From positions 496,001 through 560,000 of the forward strand of contig CAVOPB010000002.1 of the NCBI GenBank assembly GCA_963697805.1: DNA of 64,000 nt, in the 5' to 3' direction. The stretch comes from VRUE01 sp963697805 (GTDB taxonomy: Bacteria > Actinomycetota > Thermoleophilia > Solirubrobacterales > 70-9). Within the stretch, counting starts at the first letter, position 1. Each line of letters begins with the position of its first letter. The notes beneath the pieces were generated by a model. That model saw nothing but the letters and a program-made list of their open reading frames with translations. It was not told where the DNA came from and did no database searches. Shown here in pieces: positions 63,407-64,000 of the stretch. The translations under genes and the position numbers were made by a program.

Positions 63407-63859
63407 GTGGTGGAGGAGGGTTCGACCGGGCTCGCGCTCGAACTGGACCGCGTTCTCCCAGCGCCGCCGGATGCCGTCTTCGCGGCGTTCACGAACCCGA
63501 AGGTGCTGAGGAGGTGGTGGGGACCCGAGGGCTTCACGATCCTCAGCCTCGACTTCGAGCCGCGTGCCGGGACCCAGTACCGGATCGAGATGCGGCCGCC
63601 GGAGGGGAAGGCCTTCTACCTGAGCGGCGAATTGCGCGAGGTCGACCCGCCCGCCAGGCTCGTCTTCAGCTTCGTCTGGGAGGACCCCGACCCCGACGAC
63701 ATCGAGAACGTCACGACCCTGTCGTTCCGGGACCTGGGCGACTCGACCGAGGTCTTCCTGAGGCAGGCCCCGTTCAAGACCGAGGCCCGCCGCGCTCTGC
63801 ACGACGACGGCTGGTCCGACAGCTTCGACAAGCTCGACGCGCTGCTGCGCTTGAACTGA
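63407..63859 (+). CDS. SRPBCC / AHSA1-type START-like domain protein
   Basis: 150 aa from GTG 63407 (GTG 63410 also possible) with GAGGA upstream. AHSA1 features: VLPAPPDAVFAAFTNPKVLR, RWWGPEGFTILSLDFEPRAG, AFYLSGELREVDPPARLVFS and the C-terminal GWSDSFDKLDALL. It is a cytoplasmic hydrophobic-ligand-binding fold; the ligand is unknown. It is probably co-transcribed with the upstream beta-helix gene. The last 141 bases of the window beyond it hold nothing I can recognise. Confidence 0.88.
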   Translation: MVEEGSTGLALELDRVLPAPPDAVFAAFTNPKVLRRWWGPEGFTILSLDFEPRAGTQYRIEMRPPEGKAFYLSGELREVDPPARLVFSFVWEDPDPDDIENVTTLSFRDLGDSTEVFLRQAPFKTEARRALHDDGWSDSFDKLDALLRLN

Positions 63860-64000
63860 TCGCGACAGTCTGGGAACGATCTCAGGCTGCGCGGGCCCGG
63901 TGCCGACCGCGTTTTCGCCGACTCTGGGAGGGCTCGGATGCCTTCAGGCGTTCACAAGGTGTGTGGGCGGGTCAGCTAGCGCGCCAAGGGCCTCGGCGCG

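Overview
The window is high-G+C bacterial DNA with many GTG/TTG starts, ATGA/GTGA stop-start overlaps, and a large stock of secreted beta-propeller, PKD, Ig-like and beta-helix proteins carrying basic, Gly/Lys-rich C-terminal domains. This style fits Actinomycetota, most likely a Thermoleophilia/Solirubrobacterales-type organism. No rRNA or ribosomal-protein marker is present, so the placement is an inference from style.

Layout. (1) 1-10.7 kb: a giant secreted DMFA2-like/DUF4082/Fn3 protein running off the left edge, L-2-hydroxyglutarate oxidase, and a divergent thioesterase translationally coupled to a YVTN-propeller/PKD surface protein. (2) 10.8-50.4 kb: an accessory region that opens with an intact tRNA-Arg(ACG) and is punctuated by same-strand copies of that tRNA's 3' half at about 12.1, 15.5, 23.6, 26.3, 45.5 and (degenerate) 50.4 kb. 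Four of these are the tail of a roughly 195-nt structured repeat, and a tRNA-less block remnant lies at 43.8 kb. Between the copies lie cargo segments: a ureohydrolase; an acyltransferase, a DUF1295 protein and an M48 protease; a secreted endonuclease/phosphatase-fold protein plus a tract of decaying surface-protein genes; an IS481 element and a YWTD-like propeller; a 16-kb operon of giant proteins; and a COMT-like methyltransferase with a VOC protein. (3) 45.6-64 kb: more secreted proteins (beta-helix, SIMPL, propeller/PKD, RCC1, DUF4214, Hcp-like), a class III aminotransferase, an SDR, a CPBP protease and a SRPBCC protein.

The best candidate for an undescribed system is the minus-strand operon 42,376-26,407. 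It has a near-consensus promoter (TTGACA-17-TAGCTT) followed by six tightly coupled genes: a small protein (84 aa), a tail-anchored M14 zinc carboxypeptidase with a CFI-box, a 1143-aa DUF6603-like beta-rich protein, a 1112-aa protein with two central membrane segments, a 1756-aa protein and a 618-aa protein. No frameshift is apparent in any of them, although neighbouring loci are full of broken genes. I cannot assign a function; a membrane-associated multiprotein assembly is an inference.

The second candidate is the composite repeat itself: a conserved two-hairpin block fused to the 3' half of tRNA-Arg, copied along about 35-40 kb in one orientation with almost constant length. It looks like att-site scars from serial integration by related elements whose recombinase is not in this window, or a tRNA-derived non-autonomous repeat. 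Other points of note are a secreted Hcp-domain protein in a coupled operon, an IS481 copy whose transposase stop codon comes from its own target duplication, recurrent unnamed C-terminal domains on the secreted proteins, and a terminator-like hairpin inside signal-peptide codons.
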